From a virus, in the IMG/VR virus record IMGVR_UViG_3300035661_000306, positions 1-25,590 of that record: 25,590 nt of DNA. One strand, given 5' to 3'. A program made the translations under genes and the position numbers. Positions 8,414-15,907 of this stretch are shown in pieces; the stretch's first letter is position 1; each line of letters starts with the position of its first letter. The notes beneath the pieces are model-generated. The model was not told the origin of the DNA. It made no database searches and saw nothing but the letters and a program-made list of their open reading frames with translations.

Positions 8414-9334
8414 CTATGCATTAAAAGTGAGTGTTGACGAAGCAAGGCTGGCAGCGGCGGGGATGACTTTGCCTTTGAAGAGCATGTCCATTGATGAAGA
8501 GGATTTGCCCCTGTTCATCTGTACGTCGAGGCTGAGCGCGTTGGGCCTGAAGTCGAACGTCTCAAATGCAGAAGTGCTGATGCCAACTTTTTCAATAAAA
8601 TTCAAGCCGATGCCGAACGGCATTTGTTTGAGGTTGTTATAAAGAGAAATGGAAGCATCATTCAACGTGAAACGTGCTTCTATGTCGAGATAATTAACCG
8701 GAGCCTGCCCATAAAGGTTTGCATCACCGGATTCGGTTTTAATGGTGATGCTTCTTTTCGTAATGTTTGAGAAGTCGCTTGAGAACAACTGCGAGTACGC
8801 ATTTGTCGTCGGGTCAATGTAGGAGAGCGCAATCATGTTAGGCATAGACACGAGGTCTTTGTTGAAATATTGCCCACTGGTCGCCCAAGGCGCTGTTGAC
8901 GCATTGTACAGCGCATCGTTTATAATCAAGCTGTGGTCGGCCTCAGGAATTGAGTTCTCGAGAGTTAGTTTGAGCAAGCGTGTGCTCTCGGTGATGCTGA
9001 GCTCGAAGCCCAAACCGAAACCGTTTTTGTTCGAGAAATTCATAATCTTTCCATCGGGAAGCAAAATTTGCGCATCCACCGCACCGTCGGGAATCATGTA
9101 TAAAATCATGTTCGCGAGCTGAGCCAGGCGAGCCTGATAGGTTGACGGAGTGAGCGACGTCTTGATTTTGTTTGGAATTTCAATGTTGTGGTCTGTGGCC
9201 GGACGTTGGTCACCCAACCATTTGAGGTCTGCCTCGGATGTGAACCCAAGTGGGAACGCATATTGCTGAGTTGTGCCGAGCGTGTTCTTTTTGCAGATTA
9301 AAATTTTACCTGCACCTGCCGGTGTAAATGACAT
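8414..9334 (-). CDS. Putative major tail (tube) protein
   Basis: The start is the ATG at 9334, preceded by GGAG ten bases upstream; the in-frame arginine-rich sequence before it overlaps the previous gene and was left out. The 306-aa product has no TM segment, a compact N-terminus (MSFTPAGAGKI) and beta-rich repeats (VNYLDIEARFTLND, LSLDVQMNRG). Its size and its place upstream of the chaperone and tape measure genes fit a tail tube protein. Family-level recognition is lacking, so a tail sheath-like or other abundant tail protein cannot be ruled out, though no sheath-sized gene is present in the window. Confidence 0.5.
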   Translation of the reverse strand: MSFTPAGAGKILICKKNTLGTTQQYAFPLGFTSEADLKWLGDQRPATDHNIEIPNKIKTSLTPSTYQARLAQLANMILYMIPDGAVDAQILLPDGKIMNFSNKNGFGLGFELSITESTRLLKLTLENSIPEADHSLIINDALYNASTAPWATSGQYFNKDLVSMPNMIALSYIDPTTNAYSQLFSSDFSNITKRSITIKTESGDANLYGQAPVNYLDIEARFTLNDASISLYNNLKQMPFGIGLNFIEKVGISTSAFETFDFRPNALSLDVQMNRGKSSSSMDMLFKGKVIPAAASLASSTLTFNA

Positions 9335-9338
9335 ATAT

Positions 9339-9584
9339 TTAATTCTCCGTGTTCGTGTTCGTGTTAGAATCTTCAGCGGCCTTAGCCGTTTCAATTTGTT
9401 TTTGCACCGTTGTGGCGCCGAATGCTAATCCACCAAGCGCAATGCAAGCGGTGGAGGTATCAATCTTGTTAATCACTGTCATATAGATTAAACAGAAACA
9501 AACGCACAGCGTTATTAGAATTGCATTGAACCGGATGTTATTATATGGCCCGGTGTGCGAAATGAGGCTTAATAAGCTGTTCAT
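9339..9584 (-). CDS. Small two-TM membrane protein, holin candidate
   Basis: This 81-aa protein has a hydrophobic segment at about residues 20-39 (AILITLCVCFCLIYMTVI) and a second, weaker one at about 46-60 (ACIALGGLAFGATTV), followed by a polar tail (EDSNTNTNTEN) encoded by a short hexamer repeat. It overlaps the previous gene by four bases (ATGA) and ends four bases before the tail protein start. Size and topology fit phage holins, which release the endolysin, but the gene is some 7 kb from the endolysin within the same operon. Confidence 0.5.
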   Translation of the reverse strand: MNSLLSLISHTGPYNNIRFNAILITLCVCFCLIYMTVINKIDTSTACIALGGLAFGATTVQKQIETAKAAEDSNTNTNTEN

Positions 9585-9883
9585 CGCATGGTCTCATATT
9601 GTTGGTTTTTTTCACGGCACAACATCCGGACGTTGTGTTCAATGGTCATCAATAACTTTGTTTGTTCAATCATTTCCTCATATTGAGCACGTTTAATATT
9701 GGTTATCAACGAGTCGTGCGAAATGAGTTTTTCTTCAGCACGGCTCACGCGATATTCATTAACGAACCATGTGCCAGAAACCCCCACAATGACCGTGAGT
9801 GCGGCAATGGCAAGATGACTCCACTTAACTATTGCAACGATGGCGCCATCTGATTCAAGATTTTGTTTCTGCTCTTCGCTCAT
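9581..9883 (-). CDS. Small single-TM protein with coiled coil
   Basis: The 100-aa product has one TM segment at about residues 19-40 (VKWSHLAIAALTVIVGVSG) followed by a charged helix (YRVSRAEEKLISHDSL onward) that can form a coiled coil. The plan resembles small phage membrane proteins of lysis clusters, such as holin partners or inner-membrane spanins, but the family is not recognised. ATGA overlaps with both neighbours show co-translation with the other two membrane genes. Confidence 0.5.
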   Translation of the reverse strand: MSEEQKQNLESDGAIVAIVKWSHLAIAALTVIVGVSGTWFVNEYRVSRAEEKLISHDSLITNIKRAQYEEMIEQTKLLMTIEHNVRMLCREKNQQYETMR

Positions 9884-10269
9884 ACGAATAAAATTAAAAG
9901 TGAAATAATAGCGAGAATAATTTTAATGACAGGGTTTGCAAATTTCTCCAACGGATCGGACGTGAGCGCACCGCGGGCGAAAAATGATTTTCCACGCAAC
10001 ACGTTCAGCAGACCATCGAACAGCAGCCACCACATTGCTGAAATGAAAATCAACAGCTTGATGGCAAGGACACTGATGCCAATTGTGGACACGAGCGCAA
10101 AGGCAATGACCAAGAACCATCCGGAGAATTGCACTATGTGCCAATTACGTGATGCGTTCTGGGCTTCATCCGCGTTTTGAGAATATCGCGCAACTTCACG
10201 CAGCCAATTCTCAAACACCGCAATTGCCATGAATGGTATCAAAAATGAAAAAAGATAAAATAATTTCAT
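9880..10269 (-). CDS. Multi-TM membrane protein
   Basis: From the ATG at 10269 (AAAGGG upstream) the product is about 129 aa with roughly four hydrophobic segments: residues 1-20 (LFYLFSFLIPFMAIAVF), about 45-65 (FLVIAFALVSTIGISVLA), about 66-82 (LLIFISAMWWLLFDG) and the C-terminus (IIKIILAIISLLILFV). It is the first gene after a hairpin region that separates it from the head genes, and it overlaps the next gene by four bases. Function is unknown; together with the next two genes it forms a compact membrane-protein cluster. Confidence 0.55.
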   Translation of the reverse strand: MKLFYLFSFLIPFMAIAVFENWLREVARYSQNADEAQNASRNWHIVQFSGWFLVIAFALVSTIGISVLAIKLLIFISAMWWLLFDGLLNVLRGKSFFARGALTSDPLEKFANPVIKIILAIISLLILFV

Positions 10270-10279
10270 GCTACCCTTT

Positions 10280-10402
10280 ATAAAATGTGCCCCGCGCATG
10301 GCAGCGAAACAGGGCACACCAGTATGGATTGATGATGATAAAATTCGGCTGGGTCGGCCCGCACTCGCTGGAGGCGTGGGGGTTTGGGTTGACCCAAGCA
10401 CC
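10280..10402 (-). terminator. Hairpin region between head genes and membrane/tail genes
   Basis: The gap contains two perfect inverted repeats: TTGGGT/ACCCAA at 10384-10397 just after the spike-base gene, and TGTGCCC/GGGCACA at 10286-10318. On the minus strand the second hairpin is followed at once by TTTTA. It may be a weak terminator or attenuator that sets the ratio of head to tail transcripts. Confidence 0.4.
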
Positions 10403-10407
10403 GATTA

Positions 10408-10674
10408 TTAATATTGCGCTACTATTCCGCTCGCTGTTGTTCCAGTTACATTGACTTTTCTGATTCGGCCAACGAGCGTGAAATTATCAGGGACTGTTAG
10501 CGTGACAGCGTCCGTATCATCAACTGCCACGCATGAGATTGTTCCACCAACGGCGATATACAACTGACGAGAGACAACCGGGAGTTCATCGGTGTCGCTT
10601 GGCGTTACCGCATATTGCTTGCGGAAAGGGGCAATGCTATCAGCGGGACGAGTGTCTGTTGCTATGACCGGCAT
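10408..10674 (-). CDS. Head spike-base/decoration-like protein (Rcc01079 type)
   Basis: This 88-aa protein has the pattern of the small spike-base proteins first noted in the Rhodobacter gene transfer agent (Rcc01079): a segment with DTDEL...SRQLYIAVGGTI, then a C-terminus RIRKVNVTGTTASGIVAQY. Such proteins sit on the capsid as the base for head spikes. It follows the major capsid gene by one small gene and overlaps that gene's stop by one base (TAATG), as expected for a head accessory protein. Assignment is from remembered family pattern, not a search. Confidence 0.6.
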   Translation of the reverse strand: MPVIATDTRPADSIAPFRKQYAVTPSDTDELPVVSRQLYIAVGGTISCVAVDDTDAVTLTVPDNFTLVGRIRKVNVTGTTASGIVAQY

Positions 10675-10889
10675 TATTTTGGTTCCTCGATTTCAGTGAT
10701 TGAGAAACGCTGCGAATAGATTAAAGTCTGTGAGGCAAGGGCTTCATCACTTTGGACTTTCACAGCATAAGCATCCCAGGCATCTGATTCTGACGCGGCC
10801 TGCACGGTTACGGTGATGTCATCCTCCAGCCTGTTGTTGGCCAGAGGATTCACCACGAAATTATAGTTTTGCTTTTTTTGTTTCGCCAT
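10674..10889 (-). CDS. Small hypothetical head-operon protein
   Basis: This 71-aa soluble protein begins with a lysine/glutamine-rich stretch (MAKQKKQNYNF) and continues with a beta-rich, acidic part (DDITVTVQAASESDAWDAYAVKV). It lies 11 bases after the capsid gene stop and is coupled to the spike-base gene. It is not recognised; a minor head or head-completion role is plausible from position only. Confidence 0.5.
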   Translation of the reverse strand: MAKQKKQNYNFVVNPLANNRLEDDITVTVQAASESDAWDAYAVKVQSDEALASQTLIYSQRFSITEIEEPK

Positions 10890-10900
10890 GTTGCACCTGA

Positions 10901-11857
10901 TTAGAATCTGACACGGGTGATTCTGCGATATGCATCGTTACGCTCGACCACGAGGTTGGCGTGCAATGACAGGCGAGCAACGCCCTCCGGCTGAACCTCC
11001 GCGTTCTCGAAATCCTGCAGATAGAAGCCTGAGTTGCTTGAGTAGCATACGCCTTGTTCCTCGGCGAATCGAACAACGTGGATTGATGTGCAGTCCGAGT
11101 TTGTTCCGTCGGTTTCGGTGCTTGGCTGCGTTGATGCCTGCACGGGCACGAGCGGGACGTTGTTGAAAGTGTTGACCAGTGTCCCGAATTCGGTTACGGT
11201 CTGGCCGAGAGCGCCTATGCGTTTCGCGATTGAAGTCAGGCGAGCAATTGCCTTTTGGTTGAGGATAATGGCATTTGCACCCGGCACCTGGAAGAGCGTT
11301 GACTGAAGGAGTTCAACGAGTGCGTTCTCGTTTGCCGTTGTGTTAACTTGCAACGAGCCAGACGAAACGACCATCGCGGCCTGTTCCGCAGTTGTGAATC
11401 CGAGGGCGGCAGTCTGTCCAGCAGCAGCTGCATCTTTGACAAACTGCGCGAGCCCGAGCATTTGGTTGTTGGAACCGGTTCCTTGGAGCATGTGATCCTG
11501 AACCTCCTGACCGATTTTGAGGGCCAGGTTTGAGAGCTGTCGCATGGCAAAATTAACAAGGCCAGGGGCACCGGCAATTTTAGCATCGAGCTGTCGAAGT
11601 AAATCGACCGTGAGCTCCCTTGTATAGAGAGCCTGCGTGATGCCCGTTGCAACCGGAGAATTAGCGTCACGCTGCGCGGTCGCATTTTCAGCACGAGCTG
11701 CTGAGTTGTTGAAAACACTTTTATCAGGCACATGCGGGAAGAAGCTTGTGTCGGTTCTGAACTCAGCAAATTCAAAGAGCGGATAGAGCTCCATGATTTT
11801 GGCGAGCAGTCCGGCACCCCTGCCTGACAATGTTGAAATCTGTTGAATCTTGGCCAT
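10901..11857 (-). CDS. Major capsid protein (HK97 fold)
   Basis: This 318-aa protein looks like an HK97-fold phage capsid protein: an N-terminal segment with FAEFRTDTSFFPHVP, a long helix (QALYTRELTVDLLRQLDA to LALKIGQEVQDHMLQG, about residues 75-125) that matches the spine helix, a central NAIILNQKAIARL turn, and a beta-rich C-terminus (RLSLHANLVVERNDAYRRI). It is placed directly after the scaffold gene, with an intergenic gap of about 20 bases. No prohead protease gene is visible nearby, so maturation may occur without one. Confidence 0.8.
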   Translation of the reverse strand: MAKIQQISTLSGRGAGLLAKIMELYPLFEFAEFRTDTSFFPHVPDKSVFNNSAARAENATAQRDANSPVATGITQALYTRELTVDLLRQLDAKIAGAPGLVNFAMRQLSNLALKIGQEVQDHMLQGTGSNNQMLGLAQFVKDAAAAGQTAALGFTTAEQAAMVVSSGSLQVNTTANENALVELLQSTLFQVPGANAIILNQKAIARLTSIAKRIGALGQTVTEFGTLVNTFNNVPLVPVQASTQPSTETDGTNSDCTSIHVVRFAEEQGVCYSSNSGFYLQDFENAEVQPEGVARLSLHANLVVERNDAYRRITRVRF

Positions 11858-11879
11858 TAGAATCCTCGACTGTGATTAT

Positions 11880-12389
11880 TTAGTTAGTAAGATTGGTCGT
11901 CTGGAGAATGTACTCGAGACGTTTGTTTCCGGTCTTTTGCGAACCACCGGCTGTTTGTGGTTTCTGAGAGTCTTTCGCATCGCCCACGATTGGGTTAACG
12001 GCTGCAATGATCGCGGCAGTACCGTCGAAATCTTTCGCGGCCATTGCCTTATACGTCTTGATGATCTCGTCGTTCTGCGCTGGAATTTTTTTATCAGCAA
12101 TTGCCTTGGTGATGAGCTCATCAATTTTCTTTTGCTGTTCGGCCTGTGCCGATGCCTGAAATGTCGCTTCGAGAGCGTTATTTTTTTCCGTGAGCTTTGT
12201 GACAGCATGTATGAGCGATTGTATCTGTACTGCTAAGTCATTGGTCTGCTGTTGTGTCTCCTCTTTTTTTTCTGCATCCGGTGCTGGTGCAGGAGCGGCG
12301 GCAGGCACCTCAGGCTCAGGGAGCAAATCAATGTCCGCCTTTTTATCAGGGAAAAGCTTTGATAAAATTTCTTTAATTGTTGCAGGCAT
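11880..12389 (-). CDS. Capsid scaffolding protein
   Basis: The 169-aa product has a proline/alanine/glutamate-rich linker (PEPEVPAAAPAPAPDAEKK, about residues 24-42), then a helical, coiled-coil segment (about 50-105), and a C-terminal region with EIIKTYKAMAAKDFDGTAAII that resembles the scaffold part of Mu I/Z-type proteins. Low hydrophobicity, high helix content and its place just before the major capsid gene are the usual signs of a scaffold that guides head assembly. It is the first gene of the leftward operon, with GAGGACAAA before the ATG. Confidence 0.7.
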   Translation of the reverse strand: MPATIKEILSKLFPDKKADIDLLPEPEVPAAAPAPAPDAEKKEETQQQTNDLAVQIQSLIHAVTKLTEKNNALEATFQASAQAEQQKKIDELITKAIADKKIPAQNDEIIKTYKAMAAKDFDGTAAIIAAVNPIVGDAKDSQKPQTAGGSQKTGNKRLEYILQTTNLTN

Positions 12390-12526
12390 TTTGTCCTCGA
12401 TTAAATTAATTCACGTTGACGATGCGTAAAATTACTAAGGGGCAAAAATCATTAGCAGACGGATGCGGATATGGAAGACAATATTTTATAGAATAGCATA
12501 AATTTTGCGAAACGTTTGGAGACAAT
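12390..12526. promoter_or_regulatory. Divergent late promoter region
   Basis: This 137-base gap separates the leftward scaffold operon from the rightward packaging operon, so both late promoters should lie here or very near. AT-rich sequence (TATTTTATAGAATAGCATAAATTT at its right half, in parts TATAGAAT and CATAAATTTTG) could supply a rightward -10. No convincing -35/-10 pair was found, as would be expected if an activator is needed. Confidence 0.45.
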
Positions 12527-12880
12527 ATGCTTTACGATTTTGGTGACATTTCAGACCTGCTGAACCCGGTGACAAAGGAAATTTTATCCGATGAGGATTT
12601 GTATTCAAAGTTCGCATGGAGAGCACGCAGCCTGATGCGTGATGAATATGGCGCACGGGTTGAGGTGATTAAAAGTTACCCGTGGGTGCAGACGGTTTTT
12701 GCAAGTATACTTGAGAAATTGTGCCTCGTGCGGCGTGACGGTGTGAGTGATGAATTCGTGAAGCGGGTGAATGATGAATATGATCGTGCGCTTGAGTTAC
12801 TCCGGAGACGAAAGGTGACCAACCCAGGACAGCGCTCTCATACAGGTATTATTCTCGACGATTATAACACGGATTTATGA
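12527..12880 (+). CDS. Small phage protein, possible head-tail connector
   Basis: The 117-aa product is mostly helical and charged (SKFAWRARSLMRDEYGARV around residues 27-45; VKRVNDEYDRALELLRRR around 79-96). The ATG has GGAG five bases upstream. It is the first rightward gene, ahead of terminase and portal genes. The size and helical make-up fit Mu gp36-like or other small connector proteins, but no family motif was recognised. Confidence 0.5.
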   Translation: MLYDFGDISDLLNPVTKEILSDEDLYSKFAWRARSLMRDEYGARVEVIKSYPWVQTVFASILEKLCLVRRDGVSDEFVKRVNDEYDRALELLRRRKVTNPGQRSHTGIILDDYNTDL

Positions 12881-13259
12881 TTTTGAAAAAAGAGTGCTTT
12901 TTTAAAAACATGCTGAAAGGCTATGAATTGTTTGTTTTCAAGTCCGAAACAAACAAAATAATTTTATCCTTTTTGGACAGAATTAACACAGAATTAACCT
13001 TTTGTTTTCCTTTTATTTTCAAAACGTGGACTAATGTTTCCTTTTTGTGGACAAACATGGCTTTTTTTTGGACAGAATTAACCTTTTGTTTTCCAAGTGT
13101 GGACAAAAAACGAGGCAATATATTTGTTCAAACAACTATTAGATAGGCTTTTACTGGGCTTTCCGGGCATTTGGAGGCAGACAGACAGCGGCACAGTGAT
13201 TTTGAGGCGATTTTTCACAAGCCATTAATCGAGAATTAATAAAAAAAGAAAGTTTAAAA
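12881..13259. repeat. AT-rich non-coding region with phased TGGAC repeats
   Basis: There is no convincing gene in this 380-base gap. It contains five TGGAC(A/T) boxes starting at 12974, 13027, 13048, 13069 and 13100, with spacings 53, 21, 21 and 31 bases, all close to multiples of 10.5. A 20-bp perfect direct repeat is present at 12991-13010 and 13075-13094 (84 bases apart), and TTTTGGACAGAATTAAC occurs at 12971 and 13066. A weak AT-only hairpin (12886-12903) follows the preceding gene. The region lies almost at the midpoint of the element. Confidence 0.65.
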
Positions 13260-13745
13260 ATGTTGACCATGAATTTATTGCAACAAGCAATTTTAGATTT
13301 CCTTAATCAGTTTGTCGCAGACGGAAAAGCACTTGCCGGCGTCAAGGTTAAACTGGCGCCAACGAGGCCGCAACGACCGGAGGAGATTGGCATTGTCAAC
13401 GACACTCTGTTAATATGGGTTGAACCGAGCGATCAACCATTCAGCGACCAGAGCGGATATAGCCCGGTGCGCAATGTTAATGTTACCTTGTTTGCCTGTT
13501 CTAAGGCACCCCGAGGTGATTGGGCAAGGACGAGGTGTCTGCAGGTTGGCGACCTGGCTGAGCGTGTTATTTGGATTGGCGATGAGAGTTTGCAAAATCT
13601 ACAAAACTATCTCGACAGCCTTGCTGTGAATGTTGATGAGTCACCTTCGCTTGTGAAATATAAATCGCAAGTTGAGTACGACGGTTGGTATGCAGATTTT
13701 GCGGCCGCTGCATTTGAATTTACTATCACAGTTTTGAAAGGCTAA
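13260..13745 (+). CDS. Tail terminator/neck-like phage protein
   Basis: This 161-aa protein has an initial helix (LLQQAILDFLNQFVADG), a beta-rich middle (DTLLIWVEPSD, VRNVNVTLFACSK) and a final strand (AFEFTITVLKG), a plan seen in tail-completion proteins that take part in joining head and tail. A second in-frame ATG three codons on (13269) could also be the start. It lies just before the terminase genes. No family could be named with certainty. Confidence 0.5.
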   Translation: MLTMNLLQQAILDFLNQFVADGKALAGVKVKLAPTRPQRPEEIGIVNDTLLIWVEPSDQPFSDQSGYSPVRNVNVTLFACSKAPRGDWARTRCLQVGDLAERVIWIGDESLQNLQNYLDSLAVNVDESPSLVKYKSQVEYDGWYADFAAAAFEFTITVLKG

Positions 13746-13747
13746 TT

Positions 13748-14233
13748 ATGGGAAAACGAAGAGCCCTCAGTGAAATGCAGATGAAACAAATTGCGACGTG
13801 GGCGGTGATGAATCCTGAGATGACTCAAAGGGAACTTGCTCTCAAATTCAATTGCAGTGAAGCTCAAGTACGTTATTCATTTGAGAAATTTGGCGATGTG
13901 GCTGTATTTTCACAGAACACACGCAGCGGCCGAAAGGCTCTCACGCAGATTCTCGCGGACACGATTGATAACGACGAGAACATCATGCGTGAGGAACTTA
14001 AAAACATTATTGCCAAGCTGATGGTTGACAGCGAAATGGAAAGCACGTCGAAGCTCCAACTGCTGAACATGGCCTCAACGATTAAAGTTAAACTTCAGAA
14101 AGTTTCTATGCAAAACCACATGCGGGATTTGGATGCACGCACCGTGGCCGCCATCATACGGCGCTATGAGCCGAACGCAAGCGACGAGGACATAATTAAA
14201 ATTTACAAAGAGGAGCGGAAAAAACTTGGATGA
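13748..14233 (+). CDS. Terminase small subunit-like protein
   Basis: The 161-aa product has an N-terminal helix-turn-helix (MTQRELALKFNCSEAQVRYSF, in the range of residues 24-45), followed by a helical oligomerisation region (EELKNIIAKLM and LNMASTIKVKLQKV). It precedes and overlaps by eight bases the large terminase gene. Small terminases bind phage DNA and start packaging; in Mu-like phages this means recognising the end region of the integrated genome. The identification rests on HTH, size and position. Confidence 0.7.
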   Translation: MGKRRALSEMQMKQIATWAVMNPEMTQRELALKFNCSEAQVRYSFEKFGDVAVFSQNTRSGRKALTQILADTIDNDENIMREELKNIIAKLMVDSEMESTSKLQLLNMASTIKVKLQKVSMQNHMRDLDARTVAAIIRRYEPNASDEDIIKIYKEERKKLG

Positions 14234-15899
14234 GTTTTCATTTCTCGAATCTGATTTTCTCAAATACCGCGAGAAAATTACCGGAGGTGTTTTCCCCGAA
14301 GGCTCGGAATTCAAGGAATCGGAAAAAACTCCGGAGGCACGCAGGCGCAGGATGCTCAAGGCGCAAAATGATTATTGGTATTTTGATAAGACCTATTTCC
14401 CACCGACCTATTATCACGATGGTTATGCTGAGCCAAACGCAATGTTGAGATATATTGTCTATGCAGCTCAGTCACCGGGTATACACATTATACTGGGGCC
14501 CCGTGGACACGGTAAGTCGCCAACGGGAAAAAAGGTTTTGCTTTGGCTCTACCTCACCGGCCGCCTGTCGCTGGCAGCCGTGTTCTCCGCAAACCTACGG
14601 GTAAGCGGAAACATGATGTCGGACATTTATATGTTGGCACATTTCAACCCACGCATTAAGTCGGACTATGCAATTGATTTTACGAAAGCGAACGCAGACC
14701 AGTTGCAGTTTTTCTATAAAAATTCCGAGGACAGAAAAACGTTTTGCTTTTGCACTCCATTTTCGGAAGAGCGTTCATCGAGAGGTACGAACAAATTGTT
14801 TGACCGATTGCGGTTCACATTGGGTGATGACATTGAATCGAACACATCGAGTCTTTCAACCAACGCAGTCAAAGACAGGATTCAATTGCTATCAGAGACA
14901 TTTCTTTCGATGGCGATGAACAGCACGTTTTTGATTTTCGGAAATGATTTTTCCGAGCACTCTGCGCTTCACAGGTTGAAGCTGATGGAGGCCGATGGCA
15001 TTGGAGCGGCACATGTTCACGTTCAATCGTTCGCCGCCTGGTATGACAGACCTGTTGACATTCAACTTCCATCGATAAAAGCAATGCGTGCGCTAGACTC
15101 AAACCGGCTGAGCAGACGTGCACGACTGCGGGCCGATTTGGTGAATCCAGGTGTGCTGCATATTAAAGCTGGCCCGCTGTGGCCCGAGCGATACCCCGCA
15201 ACAAGCGAGGCTGAACTGAGAGAAATGCTGCAGCCAATTGATTCAAGTGATTGGCAGGGAAACTTTATGGCTGACCCCACGCCACCGGAAGGAGATTTTT
15301 TCAAGCGAGAAAATTACAAGGAATGGAGCTCACTACCGACGGACATAGTGAGCGTGATTTATTGCGACCCTAATCTTTCAAAAAAAGGCAAGGGTGACAC
15401 AACGGCTATTGTGGCGCTTGGCTACAGCCCATCGACTGATTTGTTTTACATCAATGATGCCGCATGCAAAAGCTTCAGCAACACGACTGATTTGCTTGAC
15501 ACATTACTCAGGGTGCGAGCCCGATGCATCCGGGTGGCCGGTGTTGGGTTTGACGGTAACGTTAACCAAGAGAGCCATTGGAGCGAGCACGTGAAAAACT
15601 ATTCACGCATCACCCGGTTGGCATTGCCGCCGATACAGTACATGCATTATCACGTGAACATGATCGCAAAGAATTTGCAGATACGATATGACGAAGGGAA
15701 GCTGCTCTTTCCGCCGGAGTTCGCGAAATCAAAAGATGGACGTGAATTCCTGAAACAGTTTTTTTCTTTCACTGGCATTAAAAAAGGCGGCCTTGACGAT
15801 GCTCCGGATGCGTTGATATGCGCACACGAGTTGCTCTACGACCGGAACATCATTCGCAAACAAAGGCAAGTAACTAAATCAATTCCAGATTTTTATTGA
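14226..15899 (+). CDS. Terminase large subunit
   Basis: This 557-aa protein would be the packaging ATPase and nuclease. The ATPase part shows a Walker A variant GPRGHGKS (91-98) and a Walker B-like FTLGDDIES (197-205); the RNase H-like nuclease part shows CDPNLS with Asp381, GVGFDGN with Asp443, and DDAPDALICA with Asp524/Asp525 and Asp528. The start is a TTG at 14226 with AGGAG ten bases upstream; no in-frame ATG occurs for 40 codons. Length fits Mu-type large terminases. It overlaps the small subunit gene and ends nine bases before the portal ATG. Confidence 0.9.
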   Translation: MDEFSFLESDFLKYREKITGGVFPEGSEFKESEKTPEARRRRMLKAQNDYWYFDKTYFPPTYYHDGYAEPNAMLRYIVYAAQSPGIHIILGPRGHGKSPTGKKVLLWLYLTGRLSLAAVFSANLRVSGNMMSDIYMLAHFNPRIKSDYAIDFTKANADQLQFFYKNSEDRKTFCFCTPFSEERSSRGTNKLFDRLRFTLGDDIESNTSSLSTNAVKDRIQLLSETFLSMAMNSTFLIFGNDFSEHSALHRLKLMEADGIGAAHVHVQSFAAWYDRPVDIQLPSIKAMRALDSNRLSRRARLRADLVNPGVLHIKAGPLWPERYPATSEAELREMLQPIDSSDWQGNFMADPTPPEGDFFKRENYKEWSSLPTDIVSVIYCDPNLSKKGKGDTTAIVALGYSPSTDLFYINDAACKSFSNTTDLLDTLLRVRARCIRVAGVGFDGNVNQESHWSEHVKNYSRITRLALPPIQYMHYHVNMIAKNLQIRYDEGKLLFPPEFAKSKDGREFLKQFFSFTGIKKGGLDDAPDALICAHELLYDRNIIRKQRQVTKSIPDFY

Positions 15900-15907
15900 G
15901 GCAAAAA

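Noticed and set aside
12961-13110. Repeat array considered as CRISPR
   Set aside because: The repeats are short and unevenly spaced, spacers are not of constant size, and no cas genes are present.
12877-13146. Open frame of 89 codons overlapping the preceding stop
   Set aside because: It is low-complexity, runs through the repeat array so that the product repeats phenylalanine/tryptophan-rich pieces, and has no own ribosome site. The DNA repeats explain it better.
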